Shown here one piece after another: positions 12,801-23,441 of a stretch of 64,000 bases of DNA; the first letter of the stretch is position 1, and each line of letters starts with the position of its first letter. Under the pieces are notes generated by a model that searched no databases, was not told the DNA's origin, and saw only the letters and a list, made by a program, of their open reading frames with translations. This DNA is from Aselliscus stoliczkanus (Eukaryota; Chordata; Mammalia; Chiroptera; Hipposideridae). Location: contig CM066732.1 of the NCBI GenBank assembly GCA_033961575.1, positions 73,694,687 to 73,758,686 of the forward strand, in the 5' to 3' direction. A program made the translations under genes and the position numbers.

Positions 12801-13608
12801 TCTGTGAATGTTTGAGAGATTTTAGGAAAGTCTGCAGCATGAGCCAAGACCGTTCATTTGTATGGAAAAGCCACTGGAAGTAGCGTGGGTGGGTCCACAA
12901 GTTGAGTAGGGTAAGGTCTCAGGGAATCACCAGGGAGGGTCAAGCTGTGGTGGAGGCTCAGATATGGCCGGCTGCCTGCATTTGCATACTAGGGAGGAGG
13001 AGGGCTCAAGAAATAAATAATGGATTTTGCCAGCACTTCTGTCTGGAAGAAAGCTGCCGATCCAACCCTTGCTCTGAAGCCAGAGAATTCAATTCCTCCC
13101 TGTATGCCCCTGGCACCTTTTGAGCTGCTGCCCCTGTGATGGGGCTCAGAGTGAGTGAGTCCATCAGTGAGTGAGTCTGTCTGCCGGCTCTTTAAGAGGA
13201 GTGCTTGGAACTATAACCACCCTGGTCCTACTCAACGACAATCTCCACTGGTTTTCACAGCCAGCAGATGTGGAGACTTCTCTTTACAGCACTGGAATCA
13301 TGGGCTGGGGAGCCTGGTGTGGGGCTGGGGCCCCTCACTCCTCAGCATGGGGCCTCTGGAGCTGAGCTATACCTCCCAATTTTTCACCGCCACATGAGAG
13401 TGTGGGACCAGCTCATTCCATGTCTCTGCCCATCCTACCAGTTTTGAGATGGCTTCTATATATCCGTAGTTGTAGCATTTCTCTTCAGCTAGGCTTATGG
13501 CGATTCTCAATGATGGTTGTTGTGTAGTTTAGTTGTAATTTTGATGTATTTGTGAGAGGATGCAAGCACAGTGTTTAGCTACTCTGCCATCTTGACCAGA
13601 ACTCCCAC
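9870..13608 (-). mobile_element. L1 with intact 5' end and internal ORF2 deletion
   Basis: Read on the minus strand, the 5' end at about 13608 carries GGTCAAGATGGCAGAGTAGC, typical of L1 starts. ORF1 remains are at 12134-11928 and 11487-11224 (C-terminal NLQPRL..PAKLSFR type segment), in broken frames. The start of ORF2 (endonuclease, YICCLQETHFRSKDTHRL) lies near 10700. At about 10507 the endonuclease sequence jumps directly to the 3' end region, which continues to 9870. About 3 kb of ORF2 is missing. Flanking AATATTTTCTAATTTT and AATATTTTTCAATTTC resemble a degraded target-site duplication. A SINE lies at 10714-11155. Confidence 0.82.
10714..11155 (-). mobile_element. long-form tRNA SINE (about 440 bp)
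   Basis: Minus orientation: GGGCCGGCCGAGTCG head, tRNA-like region, ACTGCCCTCTACA junction, a long body with CAGTGGGCTGCCATAGGC, and an ATAAAATCTT plus A tail. Inserted in the L1 ORF2 remnant; GGTTTTGTTT occurs on both sides. Confidence 0.9.
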
Positions 13609-14644
13609 AATATTTTTCAATTTCTAAATTAGTTACACCTTTTCTTCAGATGTATTCCCTTTCTTTTACCACTTTTGGATTTCTCCTGCTGACTATGTAG
13701 TAAAATGTCCACCATTTAGTTTTTTTCCCCTCCCATAAACCTATATAATAACTACATAGAAAAATACCTGGAATACATTGAGACACTAATTGCAGTATCA
13801 TCAAATCTTTCTTTCAAGTGTCCTTTTCTCTTGACTACAATTCACAACAGCACTCAAAGGAAAATGAAGAACTCTCATACATGGACTTACCAGTTTTTTA
13901 CTGTCCAGGATCCTGACTTCTGTGACACTACACTCTCCTTAGTTCCTTCTGCATCACTCATCAATCCTCTTCCTCTTTATGCGAGGGAGAATCCATGGCC
14001 CATCACTCTAATGACTCCCTGGCCTTTCCCCATTAAAACCCCAACCCTACTTAAAAGCAAATATCTATGACACCATACTATACTCAAGATCTGAATGTTG
14101 CTAGAAGAAATCATGCAACTTTCCCGACAGGTTGCACTTGAAATTCATTGCCCTAATTCTCAAATTCTCTTTTCTCTTATGTTCATTTACACACAAATCA
14201 AAACAACAATTTCAAACTAACTCCTCTTTATAAATCTTCATCACCATCCATGACCCACCACACTGAAAATCTAAATTAACTTAATATTTTCAGTGAGAAA
14301 AGAATGGATACTCTGCTCCTTAAATTTATCAACTTGCCAGCATATGTATCCATCCAAGTTTTTTGTTTTCCTGTTACAATGCAAGTCATTTCCCTGTTCC
14401 TAGCAAGAGATAAATCTTCCTCTTATGTTCTAGATCCCATCCTCTCTCAATCTACTTATCTACCCTGGGACTTTCCTACTGCAATTATATTTTTTCTCCC
14501 TTAATATCACCTTTCCTTCATTCCTGGTTCATTTCTAACAACATACCAACTACATGCCCTCGAATCTTCCATTAAAAAAAGAAAGAAAAACCTTCCATGA
14601 CAACATAAGCCCCCTTTCCATGTCAAAATCTCTACCACAATTAC

Positions 14645-14665
14645 GGGGGGTGGGGGTGGGGTGGG
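14645..14665 (+). other. G-quadruplex-type G tract
   Basis: Four runs of G (6, 5, 4 and 3) are separated by single T residues within 21 bases, a short-loop G-quadruplex pattern. Confidence 0.8.
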
Positions 14666-14799
14666 AGTGTATACATTCACTGTCTTCACTTCTTTTCTTT
14701 TCATTTACTCCTCAAACTACTCTAATGTGGTCTCTCTCCTGGATAAAACTCTTACCAAGTCCTTCAATGTCTTCCATGTGATCAAATCTAAAAATAACT

Positions 14800-15167
14800 A
14801 CAGTCATCCCTGGGTATTTGCAGGAGATTGGACCTAGTGCTCTTGTGGATACCAAAATCCACAGCTGCTCCCTTATATAAAATGGCATAGCATTTGCATA
14901 TAACCTACACACCATCGTCCTGTATACTTTAAATGATCTCTAGATTATTTACAATACCTAATATACAGTAAATGCTATGTAAATATTTGTTATGCTGTAT
15001 TGTTTTGGGAATAATGACATGAAAAAAGTCTGTACATCTTCAGTAGATACAACTATCATAGACCTAACTACACAGTACACAGCAGCAACAATGTAACTTT
15101 TAAAAAATATTTTTGATCTGCTGTTTGTTGAATCTGCATGTAAATGAGATACAGAGGGCTGACTGTA
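14800..15167 (+). mobile_element. MER2-like (Tigger-type) DNA transposon
   Basis: Ends CAGTCATCCCTGGGTAT and AGAGGGCTGACTG are inverted terminal repeats of the Tigger group. The internal TGGATACCAAAATCCAC and GCATATAACCTACACAC motifs fit MER2. No transposase remains. Confidence 0.8.
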
Positions 15168-15439
15168 TTTCATCTTCACCTTGCTTAGCCTCTCAACACC
15201 ATTCAAGGGAACTGCTCACTTTCATCTTTTACCCTTTCTTCTCTTGCCTTCTCTGACACCACACTTCTTCAGTTTCCTTCTACCTCATTTGCCCTCCTTT
15301 CAAGTCTCTGTGGGCCCCTCTTACTTTGCCCAATTGCTAAGTGCTGTCACACCACAGAGCTTGGTCCTCAGCTCTCTTTTTCCTCAATGATTTTTCCTTA
15401 GTTTCATCTAGTCCCACAGCTTGAATTATCTGTGGTCTG

Positions 15440-15950
15440 ACAAGTGTGCAAACTTGTTGTATCGATGTTGCTAACTTTTTTTTTTTATATCAGAGGGATT
15501 GTTCATTATGAATTTGAACCATCTGGACAACAGATAACCAAGTTTACTATTTGGCAGTGCTGAAAAGGCTGCCTGAAAAAGTTAGATAACCTGAAATTTT
15601 CGCCAACAATTAATGGCTTTTGCATTATGAAATACACCAGCTCACATGGCACTGTCTATGAGGGAGTTTTTAGCCAGTAAACAAATAACTGTATTGGAAC
15701 ACCCTCCCTACTTACCTGATCTGGCCCCCAATGACTTCTTTATTTACCCAAAGATAAAAGAAATATTGAAAGGAAGACATTTTAATGACACTCAGGACAA
15801 GGGTAATTAATATGACAGCGCTGATGGTCATTCCAGAAAAAGAGTTCCAAAATTGCTTTGAAGGGTGGACTAGATGCTGGTGGCGGTGCATAGCTTCCCA
15901 AGGGGAGTATTTCAAAGGTGACCATAGTGATATTCAGCAATAAGGTATGT
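15440..15950 (+). pseudogene. mariner transposase remnant (C-terminal half)
   Basis: Plus-strand translation in shifting frames gives an EHPPYLPDL segment, then a DFFIYPKIKEILKGRHFNDT segment, and traces of the domain that follows. This is the last catalytic Asp block and C-terminal domain of a mariner transposase. Stops and frameshifts interrupt it. It differs from the elements at 36997 and 48034. Confidence 0.75.
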
Positions 15951-16860
15951 AGCACTTTTTCTAGGATGAGTTTGTGACCTTAATTGTATATGCTGATGGC
16001 TGCAATAACCAAGTGCCTGCTCAATATTTTCATTTGAATTTTTAAGAATCTTCTCAAATATACCACATCCAAGCGGGAATGTAATCTCCCTCCCCAAATA
16101 TATTGATCCCCTCCCCCAAACTGCCCCCTCACAATAAATGAAACAAATTTCTACTCAGCGCCCAAGCCCAAAAGACAGGAATCAGCCTTAATTCTTCCAC
16201 TCCTTTATTTCCAAATCCAGTCTGTCTTCACAGACTGTTCACTGTACTATTTAAATATTTCCCAAATATGTCTACTTCTCTAAATATCCACTTGCTTCTC
16301 TGAGCCCCTATCAGCTTCATCTTTTGCCTGACTATTGCAATCGACTTTCTTCTTTAGTAACTTCTGCATTCCTTACCAGACCTTATAGATGTGTCTGCTG
16401 TTTATCTTTTCTACTTCATCGCTTGCTACTATCTTCCTTGCACTTCAACCACATTTCAGCTTGGTACATTTGTATCAGTGCCTTAAACACACAAAGCTTA
16501 TTTTGTTTCTCAAGGCACTGTTGATCTTTTCTGACAGAGGCTCTTTCCATAGTTCTTTGCATTGCTGTATCCTCTTCTTTCAAGTACAATTAAACTACTC
16601 ACACTGACAAAGAGGCTTGCCTTAATCACCCTATTTAAAGTGATAACCCCACTACCAATCGCAGTCACTCTCCATCATCTTTTTATTTTGATCACATCAC
16701 CACCTAAAAATATTTTATTTGCTTGTTCATTACCTATATTTCAATACCAAAATGTAAGTTTCCTAAGAGTAAGAACCTTCTTTCTATATTTGCATCACTG
16801 CTGAGTTCCCAGTGCAAGGCACATAATAGGTACTCAATAAAATGTGAATGAATGAATAGT

Positions 16861-18470
16861 ATTTCACTAACTTCTTTTAGTTCAGCGTATCTTGAAAAGG
16901 TCTAAATTAGCTAAACTCATCAGTTCGTTAATTCAACAAAAATATATTAAGTGCCTACACTGTCCCAACAACTGTGATAGACACAGAGAAAGACACATTT
17001 GCTATCTTCATGCTGGTGGGGAAGAAAGGCATAAAATCAGTGTGACAAGTACACTAACAGGATACAAGGTAAAATGTGGGCACAAAAAAAAGATATTTCT
17101 CAAAATTGATTCATGTGAGAGAACTCTATAGAAAAGATTATATTTAAATTAGCCTTGAAACAGTAGCCAAAACAACGAGCAACAAGTAGAGAGGAAGCAT
17201 GTTCCCATGAGGGAGAAAAATGCTTCAAGGCAGAAAGAGTCATAAAGCAACAGACCAACTATACTTTCTGTACATTGCTCAGCTGTCTTTCTACACTTTT
17301 CTTCATTATGTTACTGGATTGGATTCATGTCTTCCTCTTTTTGGTTTATTTTTCATTTTGCTAGAGCTGGGGCTTAATGCTCAATATAGGTTATAGGCTA
17401 TAAAGAAGGAAGCTAAGTAGTGAAATGTTTAGTTGAATTTCTTTAATCACCAGGGTTGGTGATTATCCCTTGGTCCGTCCATGCTGTTCGTATTTCTCAA
17501 CTCTGGAAGACCAACCTGAAGGACGTCTGGAACTATAGTTTTCATTACAGCATTTGACCAAAGCATTTGACAAAAACGAAGTGATAAATTATCAAAAAAA
17601 AAAAAAGGTGTACTGATAAACATATTTTGTTTAATGAAGGCAGATACATATTTTAGAAATATCTCAAAAACAATAAACAGAAGTGCAGAAATTAAAAGGG
17701 CTGATACTGAATTAAATATTTAGAATAATTTCTAAAAGTGGTGAGTCAAAATTCTTTGCATGGTGCTTAGGTAATAGAAATTTATAGTCACTAATTCATC
17801 CTTGATAGACCAGCAGAGGGAAACTAACATCTAGAAGTCAGCAAAGTAAAAGGAAACCAGGGGAAGGTTGAAGGATGTTGAAATGTTTAACCTGGGAAAG
17901 AGAAAATAGTGCTCGTTTCTGCTCTTGCCTGTCAGTGCTCTGATCCTAAAAAGTTCTTACCTTACAAGCTGCTTGTCACATAGCTCAAGAGCTAATTATG
18001 ATCAAGCCTTGCAATACAATCAAAGTCCCATTCTTGTTAGTATACGGGAATAAAATTAGTTCAAGAGCCATAAGCATATTATTCATTATGCCTGGAGTCA
18101 ATTCCAAACGTGTAGAATTTACCACTTTCTTCCTTCATCCCTGCTATATTCCAAGTCTTTATGACAAAGCCTTTGCTTTAGTGTTTTGGACACATTTTAT
18201 TTTACCGTCCTCCCCTGGCCCATTTGGGTAAAGTCCATATCCAGACACCCATTTCCATGCCTAATGTATTCAGCTCTCAAGGGCTGGGCCCCTCAACTAT
18301 GTACCATATACCAGGTGGGGCCCAATCAACAAAGAGCTCTACAATATTATCCTATCAACTACAAGTATCAATGAGGCCCATGGCCTCCTGCTGCTAGGCC
18401 CTTCCCATCTATGCATGTCCATGGAAATCAAAACTAGCTCAAACTAGCCTAATTTATCCCGAACCCTTAG
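16861..18470. other. unassigned, with an ancient mammalian-wide repeat
   Basis: 16925-17240 resembles an old interspersed repeat (AATATATTAAGTGCCTACAC at its start). The remainder, including an A13 run near 17595, is unassigned. Confidence 0.4.
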
Positions 18471-18477
18471 GAATGGT

Positions 18478-18902
18478 GTGATGGTTAATTTTATGTGAGA
18501 AGCTGACCAGGCTATGGGATGCCCATATATTTGATTAAACATTACTTCTGGATGTGCCTGTAAGGATGTTTTTGGATGTGATTAGCATTTGAATCAGTAG
18601 ACTGAGTAAAACAGACTCCCCTCCCCAATGTAGGTGGGCCTCATCTAATCCACTGGAGGCCTGAACAGAATGAAAGGCTTTGTGAGAAAGAATTTCTTCT
18701 CTCTGTCTTTAAACTGGGATATTGGTATTCTTTTGGACTTGGACTAGAACTTACATCATTGGCTACCTTGGTTCTCAGGACTTTGACTCAGACTGGAGCT
18801 ATACCATTGATTTCTCAGACTCCAAAACTGCATGAACCAATTCCCTATAGTAAATCTCTATCTCCAACTGGTTCCATTTTTCTGGATAACCCAGACTAAT
18901 AC
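18478..18902 (+). mobile_element. LTR-like ancient repeat
   Basis: Starts TGTGATGGTTAATTTTATGT and ends GATAACCCAGACTAATACAA, about 425 bp. Internal marks include TAGACTGAGTAAA and GTGGGCCTCATC. I recognise it as a widespread mammalian repeat, probably a solo LTR-like unit, but cannot name the family with certainty. Confidence 0.6.
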
Positions 18903-21050
18903 AAACGGTTATCTGAATCATGTAGCTCACAATAAGGTCAGCCCTAAAAGCTAAAAAATTACCAATCCTGACTAGTTCTATAATTCTTCTGTTACTTAAT
19001 GGTGTCTGACCTGGATCCAAGACTAGCCTGTATGACTGAAGACATTATTAGTCACAGATGTTTGAATATATGATGAAATAAAATTTATCAGGCAACGCTC
19101 TGAGGCCAATACTAGTACCAATGTTTAGACATTAAGAGGAAATAAATATTTGGCTAAAGTGAAAATCAGTCATAGATAAGATTTCTCAATTTAGTGGGTA
19201 ATTTAACGAGACAACCTCTAGGGTCCTATGAAAATAAAGTCCCAGAAAAATTAGTGGGGAAAAAAAGGGAAATTCCTAGCTTTAAAATCCTCTAATTACA
19301 AGTATTTCTATAATTTGACTAAAATATGTGAACATTAATTGCCCCACCTCCAAAAAAAATGACAAAGAAGAAAGAATATGGGATTGGTTGGTAAGACAAC
19401 TCCAAACAAAAGCTAATTATAAAACTTCTAATTCATTCTATGAAAAACTTTAATGCTTTTAGTTCTCCATTTAAAACAAAAAAAGATATAGAAGAATTTG
19501 AATAAATGAGTGTATAAGGATTAATTTCAAAAAAATAAGATTTTAACAAAGCCATTTCAAGTAAACAAATAATCTTGACTTGAAAAATAAAGTTAATAAA
19601 TATATCAAATTCAAGAAATTCTCACTGAATTTGAAGACTTCCAATAGCTACATAGAATAGGACTAAAGGTATCCTGGCACTACATTGAAGACATGGTACA
19701 ATTAGAAAATATCTGATGCTAAATAACATCTTTAAAATTAAGGTGACATTTCTATGACACTCTTTCCAAAAAACTCAAAATCTCAGTCTAATAACATGAA
19801 AAACATTAGACAAACCCAAATTCAGAAACAATTCATAAAATATTTGACTAGTATCCTCAAAACTGAAGCCATGGGGGGAAAAAAATGGAAGACTAATAAA
19901 CTGTCATAGGGCAGAGGAGACTGGAAAGATATGATGATTAAACTCAATGTGGTATCCTGGATTTAATCTTGGAAGAGATTTCAATGGAAAAATGGTAAAA
20001 TCTGAATAATGTCTGGAGTTAATAGCAATGTATCTATGTGGATTTCTTAATTTTGATAAATGTAATACAGTAATATGAGATGGCAAAATCAGGGGAAACC
20101 AAAACTGGGTGAAAGAAAGGTATATAGGCACTCCGGACTGTTCTATCTTTGAAACATTTCTGTAAATCTGAAACTATTCTAAAATAAAGTTTATTTTTAA
20201 AAAATTAATGTTAAAATGTTTTCATTCAGAACTATAAGACAGTTATTCAAAAGCTTATGCTTATTATGATTATAACATAAAAATTAAAATGAATACCATG
20301 TGGGCCAGAGAGCTTGACAAAAATGCAAATTAAAATAATTAAAATAAACTGCTTCTTCATAAAACACAATAAATATATGCAGTGATAGATTATAAATATA
20401 TTACAGTGATAGGTAATACCTATTTATAAATAAAGACATGTTGGTAAATATTACCCACTATTGATTTCTTCATATTTTATACTAGGAAAGGCAGTGAGCA
20501 CAGGAAAGAAAGGAAGAAGGAATGAATGTCAAGCAATATTTAATTATGCTCTATGTGTTTTTAGTTAAAAAATAAATGATTAAAAAAATCAAATGTTTGA
20601 GCTTATACTATAATTATTTCTAAGTACATAATAATAATTTGGGCTATCTCTTCAACAATATATGGAATGCTCCAAGATTGAATACACTTGGCAGGGCATG
20701 AAATGGTAAAAACAGTTGACTCTTAAAAGTTTAAAGATTTTATCCAATTGTCAGGTCTGCACATCTAACTAGGATGGAATTATTTGTTGCAAAACAATGC
20801 TCCAGCCAAGAACAAGAAAAGCCAGACTAAATTCTTAAAATCACCTATTTAAAAGACATAAGAAGGCTGCTACTACAATGACCTGAGCCACTAAGATTCT
20901 GAAGAGGGGTTAACTGCAGAGAAGTGACTTGAAGATCTGCAGTCATTTTCCTCGAGTTTTAAAGATTCAGGCAAGGGATGAGGCAACATAAACTGGTAAC
21001 TACAATACTATCGCAGAGATAGAAGAGACAACTTAGGGAATATAATCAAT
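18903..21050. other. unassigned, with an L1 3' UTR at about 19770-20205
   Basis: 19770-20205 resembles an old L1 3' UTR (TGGTATCCTGGATTTAATCT, ending TCTGAAACTATTCTAAAATA), and a related piece is at 30100-30600. The rest is AT-rich and unassigned. Confidence 0.5.
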
Positions 21051-21059
21051 TATGTTGTA

Positions 21060-21367
21060 ATATTTTTTGTAGGGGACCAGATGGACTCATGTCCTTTTAG
21101 GGAGACCACTTCATGGACGGTGTGGAGGCCTGACTACTGCCCTGTACATCTGAAGCTGCCGCTGATTAATATTAGATGTTGACTATAATTTAACATATAT
21201 ATAGTCATGGGATGTGGAGTATAGTGTGGGGATGGAGTCAATAGAATTGTAATAGACATGTATGATATCGGGGGTGGGGGGCAGTAGTGGGGGAGGGGGA
21301 GTCACTTTGTAAAGGGTGAAAAGGATAACTATTCCATTGTTTTGTACATCTGTAACTAATAAAAAAA
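21060..21367 (+). mobile_element. probable L1 3' end
   Basis: The sequence has a G-rich tract (21271-21300), then AAAGGGTGAAAAGG and TTTGTACATCTGTAACTAAT, ending in an A run. This is the usual layout of an L1 3' UTR with its tail. Confidence 0.5.
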
Positions 21368-23270
21368 ATATTCAGGCGTAGGCAAGAGGCTGAGAAATCA
21401 GGCTTTGACTACACAGAGGGCTCCTGTTGGAGGACAGAGAAGCTACCTAAGCTTTGGGCAGTTAGAGCTGAAGTCATAAAATTGGAGATTTGAGAATCCC
21501 ACCTCAAATCATTTGCTAAATCCCAAACCTGTATAGGGTTTGAAGTCAAAACGCTAAGTCCTAAAATCTTTGAAAAGAGTAATGAAGTTTTCCACAGTCT
21601 TACAATGCTGAGAAGACAAACACTAGACTAAAGGATCTGCCAGAAATAGGGCCCTACTGAATACACAGTTCTCAGTCTAGGAAGAAGAAAAGCGCAGGGG
21701 TGAGCCACAAGTAGGCCAAGACTCACCAAACTTCCACCCAGCTTCCATGGAAGCATTTTAGACAGTGACAGGAATGAACTAATAGGAAACATACTATGAA
21801 GTAGGAGAGAAAAGGGAAAACTGCTGAGGCAATACCATAAGCAGGCAAGAAAAGATGCGAACAAGTATAGAAATAGAGAGGTTGTCTGTAAAGAGATGCA
21901 AATAGTAAAAAAAAGAAATGAACTGGTAAAGGCAGAGCATATGGGTGCACATGCAAGTGGGCTAGTGGATGAAGCAATGGGGTCAAGTAGAAGTTCCTTT
22001 TTTGATGTGGGAAGAGAGAATGGATATCTAAGAAAGGAGAAGAGATAAAAGGGAAGAATGGATGGACTAACAAGAAGCAAGATTCTCAACTAACGACACC
22101 ACAGGCCTATTTGAAGACAGTGGTCATGAATTTAAGGTAAGTTCAGTTGGAAGATCTGTGTGACATTCTCCTGTTGTATAAAGCTGTGAGGGTATACAAC
22201 AGGCAGAAAGTTACATTTATAAGGCTTAGGTTTTGCCAGGAGAGTAGGACAAAGGAAGAGAGGACCAAGAGGACTAAGGTCATACTATGTGCACATTGGT
22301 GAGAATTAGAGTGAGCCATGAAATCTAGGCTGGACAGACAGGGGGGTGAGGCCTGGAGCGGCGTGAGGGATCCGAAAACAGGGACCAGCGGAGGTGAAAA
22401 CCTGCTAGTCAGAGTTCTCGAGTATGTGACTGGAAAGAATATAAGTGGTGACATTGAGAAAGACCAAGAGGAGGATATGACCATAGGGTGGAAGGCAGAA
22501 GTGGTGACTGGAGGAGAGAAATTCAAGATGAGAGGCTGGGATATTGAAAAAAATCATCTACACAGACATTGAAATCATCAAGAATTATGACAAGAGTAGG
22601 CTAAGGAAAGAGACAGTGAAATGGATCTTGAAATCTCTAAGAAATGAGGGAAGCGACATGGAGTGTGTACTGGGTGGTACAATCCGATGCATGAGCTTCA
22701 AAGCTGGAGGTGTTTAGAGAGGAAAGAAGGAACAATCATCTAAAAACACTACCAAGGAATGAGCCTCCGAGTGCAGTGGTGTAACTGCTCGGGGAGGAAA
22801 TACAATCGCTACCTGAGAGGACTGCAGTGGGAGCAGTATCCTGCAGTGGGAAGCCCTCAGGTTTCAGGGAGAGCAGGGAGCAGGAAGTAATACTCAGGAA
22901 AGATGACACTAATAATTTGATTTGTTTATCTGTATTTACTAAAAGGCACTGAATTAGGCACTGGGAATAAAACAGTAATAAAGACATAATCTCAGCCCAC
23001 ACAAAACTGCGACTCAAGCAGTCTCATATACAAGTGATTACTTCAAAGAACATAACTGTATTTTTATAACAAGCTAACAATTTATTAAGAAATGAGGATG
23101 CATGTATTTGAATAACAAAATGCGTGACTATTTTAATACACCTGTGATTGTGGTATTAATTATATGCTAAGAACTCATTTAAAGTAAGGATATTGGGGGA
23201 AAATCATTTTTTAATGGTAAAAGAAGTGGGGGAAATGGTAGTATATGCTTTTACAGATACATGCAGTTAC
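21368..23270. other. MIPOL1 intron, unassigned purine-rich sequence
   Basis: 22140-22690 is purine-rich and looks like an old LTR or LINE remnant, but I cannot place it. No exon was recognised. Confidence 0.4.
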
Positions 23271-23441
23271 CTGAGACAAAGCAGCATCCCGCTCTTCTAT
23301 CACTGCATTCATTTCTTCTGCAGTTATTCTCTTTTTACATGCCTTGGTCTTGTAGATTCTCTCCACAATTATAGCTCCATTCTTCTGAATAGCTATGCCC
23401 GTGTCTGCATTGTTTATTCTGTTCAGTAATTCCTGTAATGT
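23271..23441 (-). CDS. MIPOL1: MIPOL1 coding exon (171 bp)
   Basis: The acceptor is GGTGTTGGTAG above 23441 and the donor TCTCAG|GTAACT at 23271/23270. It is phase 0 on both sides: 57 codons starting TLQELLNRINNADTGIAIQK and ending IEERDAALSQ. Human has TLQELLNRINNADTGIAIQK and EERDAALSK at these places. Short hydrophobic and charged alternation continues the coiled-coil character after an Asn/Asp-rich break. It is the last coding exon I can recognise in the direction of transcription; the remaining C-terminal exons must lie below 23270 or outside the window. Confidence 0.95.

Larger units (their letters stand above)
13620..16860 (+). mobile_element. L2 LINE region, interrupted
   Basis: L2-like pyrimidine-rich sequence occurs at about 13830-14790, 15170-15430 and 16140-16860. 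Recognisable pieces are TTCTGTGACACTACACTCTC near 13918 and the 3' end TAATAGGTACTCAATAAAATG near 16825, followed by GAATGAATG. A MER2 element and a mariner fragment split it. Frames are decayed, and more than one L2 copy may be present. 13620-13830 is unassigned. Confidence 0.6.

Noticed and set aside
21628..22089. A 153-residue minus-strand open frame
   Set aside because: It is the longest frame after the mariner and SINE frames, but its composition simply reflects the complement of a purine-rich tract. It has no recognisable domain or splice context.
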